Of a DNA stretch of 64,000 bases, positions 61,573 through 64,000 are shown piece after piece. Each line of letters begins with the position of its first letter. The first letter of the stretch is position 1. A program made the position numbers and the translations under genes. The notes under the pieces are model-generated. The model ran no database searches. It worked only from the letters and a program-made list of their open reading frames with translations, and was not told where the DNA came from. This stretch comes from Bacteroidales bacterium (GTDB lineage Bacteria > Bacteroidota > Bacteroidia > Bacteroidales > Salinivirgaceae), in NCBI GenBank assembly GCA_012519055.1, contig JAAYQU010000010.1:41924-105923 (forward strand), given 5' to 3'.

Positions 61573-61703
61573 TGTATCTAGAAATTAGAACACAGACGAC
61601 ACGGATTAAACGGATTGTTACGAATTTAATATGTGGCAGATTTTATAAGACCGTTAAAATAACAAAGCGCAAATAATAAACGATTAACAGACAAAAAAAA
61701 TTA

Positions 61704-63113
61704 ATGCTTTTTAACTCGATAGATTTTGCGATTTTTTTACCGATAGTTTTTATACTCTATTGGTTTGTAACAAATAGAAATTTAAAACTTCAAAACTTGC
61801 TAATTGTAGTGGCAAGCTATGTGTTTTACGGCTGGTGGGATTGGAGATTTTTATCATTGATCACATTCAGTATAGTTGTTGATTATTTAATGGGACTCCT
61901 ATTAGGCAAAGAGGAGAATCAGCGAAAACGAAAAATTTTATTACTGGTCAGTATTGTTGTGAATCTTGGATTTTTAGGATTCTTCAAATACTACAATTTT
62001 TTTGTGGATAACTTTGTTGCAGCTTTTTCATTTTTTGGACGAGATATTAAAGCCAATTCATTGAATATCATTTTACCTGTTGGTATAAGCTTTTACACAT
62101 TTCAAACCCTAAGCTATACTATTGATGTTTACAGACGAAAATTCGAACCTACAAAAGACTTTATTGCATTTGCCGCATTTGTCAGTTTTTTTCCAAATTT
62201 AGTTGCCGGACCTATTGAAAGAGCGACAAATTTATTGCCTCAATTTTATTCAAAGCGTGTTTTTAATTGGGAAAAAGCAAATAAAGGTTTTTTACTTATC
62301 TGCTGGGGTTTGTTTATGAAAATAGTAATTGCAGATAATTTAGCATTTTATGTAAATACCATCTTCAACGATATTGAAAGTTTTAAGGGCTTACCACTAA
62401 TTTGGGCTACATTTTTTTTCACATTTCAGATTTATTGTGATTTTGCAGGTTATTCTTATATAGCAATAGGAACAGCCAAATTTTTTGGCTTTGACTTAAT
62501 GACAAATTTCAGACAACCATATCTTGCTGTTTCATTTTCTGAATTTTGGAAAAGGTGGCACATATCATTATCATCTTGGTTTAAGGATTATGTATATATT
62601 CCATTAGGAGGTAATAGAAAGACAACTATTGCAACAAATTTTAATATTTTAATAACTTTCCTTGTTTCGGGATTTTGGCATGGTGCGAATTGGACATTCA
62701 TTATATGGGGACTAATACATGGACTTCTTAATATATTATCAAGGAATTTAACAAAAATCAAAACATTCAAATTCATTAGGATTTCTTTTGTTTTTGGCAT
62801 TACGATGTTTACATGGGTTGTTTTTAGAGCTAATTCTATTCACGATTTGATTTATTTCTTTACTAATTTTTTTAAGATTAACACATCCAAAATAATTGGA
62901 CTTCCAACTATGGAGCGGAGTGACTTTCTAATGCTTATTATATTTATTGTTGTTTTATTTATAGTTGATATTCTTATTTCATATTTTGAAAAACAAAAAG
63001 TGAAATTGTATGAGAAAACTTTTGTTTTAAGTATTCTTTCATCAATCTTATTACTTAGTATTTACCTATTTGGAAGTTTTGAAGTACAAGAATTTATTTA
63101 TTTTCAGTTTTAA
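61704..63113 (+). CDS. MBOAT family O-acyltransferase (AlgI-like)
   Basis: A 469-residue polytopic membrane protein of the MBOAT family. Visible motifs are FYGWWDWRFL near the N-terminus, FWKRWHISLSSWFKDYVYIPLGG (about 281-303) and the catalytic His326 in SGFWHGANW. AlgI-type members pass acetyl groups across the inner membrane to a periplasmic SGNH partner that modifies alginate or another exopolysaccharide. An SGNH-like gene begins 9 bases downstream, completing the usual pair. Confidence 0.92.
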   Translation: MLFNSIDFAIFLPIVFILYWFVTNRNLKLQNLLIVVASYVFYGWWDWRFLSLITFSIVVDYLMGLLLGKEENQRKRKILLLVSIVVNLGFLGFFKYYNFFVDNFVAAFSFFGRDIKANSLNIILPVGISFYTFQTLSYTIDVYRRKFEPTKDFIAFAAFVSFFPNLVAGPIERATNLLPQFYSKRVFNWEKANKGFLLICWGLFMKIVIADNLAFYVNTIFNDIESFKGLPLIWATFFFTFQIYCDFAGYSYIAIGTAKFFGFDLMTNFRQPYLAVSFSEFWKRWHISLSSWFKDYVYIPLGGNRKTTIATNFNILITFLVSGFWHGANWTFIIWGLIHGLLNILSRNLTKIKTFKFIRISFVFGITMFTWVVFRANSIHDLIYFFTNFFKINTSKIIGLPTMERSDFLMLIIFIVVLFIVDILISYFEKQKVKLYEKTFVLSILSSILLLSIYLFGSFEVQEFIYFQF

Positions 63114-63122
63114 TAATATAAA

Positions 63123-64000
63123 ATGAAGCCTTTTTTTAAAGTAGTTTTAACCACACTATCAATACTAATTATTGGTGTTTTCACTATAGAATATCTTTAT
63201 AAAGACTATAAAACCACAATTGATAAAAAATTCGATGCTTATAATAAACAAAAATCTTCGCAAGTAATACTTATTGGCAATTCACATGTTGGATGTTTAA
63301 ACGAACCAGAGTTTAATGGAAAAACATCATTTAATTTTTCTATAGGAGGTCAAGATATTTTTCATTTCTATACGATTTTAAAAACAGTTTTAGAACAAGA
63401 AAATAATATTGAGCTTGTAATAATAGGTGTTGACTACGATTTATTTGGATATGATTATAAAATTGCTAATACAATGTGGTTAGATAGGACTTATTATAAA
63501 AAAACTAAGTCTCTTTATGATTCATCATATTCAAATAAAATTATGGCGACATCAGCTTTTTTCCGTTCAAATAGAGATTTTAGTTATTTGTTTAGAAGTA
63601 AAGAAAACATTGCTGACAGTCAAAACATAAAGGAAGAGAACAAAATGTTTACTCCTATAATTGGCTCTGCAAAGGATAGAGCAATAGAACATAGTGTTCA
63701 TAAGTTTGATGTAAATCTTGTAAATTCAAATGTTTCATATCTTGAAAAAATTATTTTCTTAACGTTGAGTAAAGGCGTTAATATCGTATTAATTAATCTT
63801 CCAAAACATAATAATTATTATAATAATTACAATAAAGAAGTTATAGAAATTGGGGAAAAAGAATTTGAATTAATTCGCAATAAGTATCAAGTACCAGTTT
63901 TTGATTTTTGGGAATCACCGGTTTTTAATGATACCGACTTTGTAGATGGAGACCATTTATCAGAGATTGGAGCTAAAAAGGTACTATCCATCATAGAAGA
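63123..64000 (+). CDS. SGNH-hydrolase-like acyltransferase partner (3' partial)
   Basis: The open frame starts at the ATG at 63123 and runs past the end of the window (about 292 codons visible). An N-terminal membrane anchor (FFKVVLTTLSILIIGVFTIEYLY) is followed by VILIGNSHVGCLNEPEF (Ser54 as candidate nucleophile), FSIGGQDIFH, and near the window end VDGDHLSEIGAKKV with the Asp-His pair. These are the SGNH blocks of AlgJ/AlgX-like O-acetyltransferases. The target glycan is unknown. Confidence 0.78.
   Translation, partial: MKPFFKVVLTTLSILIIGVFTIEYLYKDYKTTIDKKFDAYNKQKSSQVILIGNSHVGCLNEPEFNGKTSFNFSIGGQDIFHFYTILKTVLEQENNIELVIIGVDYDLFGYDYKIANTMWLDRTYYKKTKSLYDSSYSNKIMATSAFFRSNRDFSYLFRSKENIADSQNIKEENKMFTPIIGSAKDRAIEHSVHKFDVNLVNSNVSYLEKIIFLTLSKGVNIVLINLPKHNNYYNNYNKEVIEIGEKEFELIRNKYQVPVFDFWESPVFNDTDFVDGDHLSEIGAKKVLSIIE

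Overview
The window is AT-rich chromosomal DNA from a member of the Bacteroidota, most likely a Bacteroidales-type organism. The evidence is gldE-gldD, two proteins with type IX secretion (T9SS) type A C-terminal sorting domains, a GH92 alpha-mannosidase, DUF2723 and DUF3857 proteins, a bacterial GGGP synthase, and repeated TAnnTTTG promoter boxes. Genes mostly lack Shine-Dalgarno leaders, as is usual in this phylum. No rRNA, tRNA, CRISPR array or transposase gene was seen.

Layout. 1-2775 (+): gldE (5' end off the window), gldD, a 4'-phosphopantetheinyl transferase and a GGGP synthase. 2846-13505 (-): a T9SS fibronectin/cleaved-adhesin protein, a GH92 mannosidase, a small beta-barrel protein, a large DUF2723 membrane glycosyltransferase-like protein and two small secreted proteins. 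13641-15282 (+): a radical SAM protein and a HutD/Ves protein. 15328-24593 (-): a type IIG restriction-modification enzyme, a Schlafen-type AlbA_2 protein, a U32 protein, a TPR lipoprotein with a degenerate caspase domain and a C1 peptidase. 24839-32779 (+): a hypothetical protein, two DUF3857 proteins (one transglutaminase-like active, one apparently dead), prfB with a programmed +1 frameshift, a small secreted protein and a pabB-pabC fusion. 32788-37244 (-): an RlmL-like methyltransferase and a 1053-residue T9SS surface protein.

37501-52515 (-) is a surface-polysaccharide region: two glycosyltransferases, an HTH-Fic protein, a PLP aminotransferase, a flippase, a glucuronyl C5-epimerase-like protein, a CBS-nucleotidyltransferase, a NeuD-type acyltransferase, an ATP-grasp ligase, a polymerase-like membrane protein, a CtpA-type protease and a mannose-1-phosphate guanylyltransferase. 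52752-60578 is mixed housekeeping: UbiX, VanZ, an amidohydrolase, Lgt, a cyclophilin, RnpA, RsgA and DUF2797. 60772-64000 (+) has a beta-barrel protein and an MBOAT/SGNH acyl-transfer pair, the second cut by the window end.

The most unusual non-coding signal is a set of arrays with a seven-base period placed at or inside gene 3' ends, often next to repeated hairpins (GTAGAGAC...GTCTCT) or a two-hairpin REP-like element present twice. Other notable points are the prfB frameshift cassette with a strong SD-like sequence in a phylum that barely uses SD for initiation, a pseudo-caspase, an active/dead transglutaminase pair, and an inverted repeat overlapping the likely promoter of the HTH-Fic gene.
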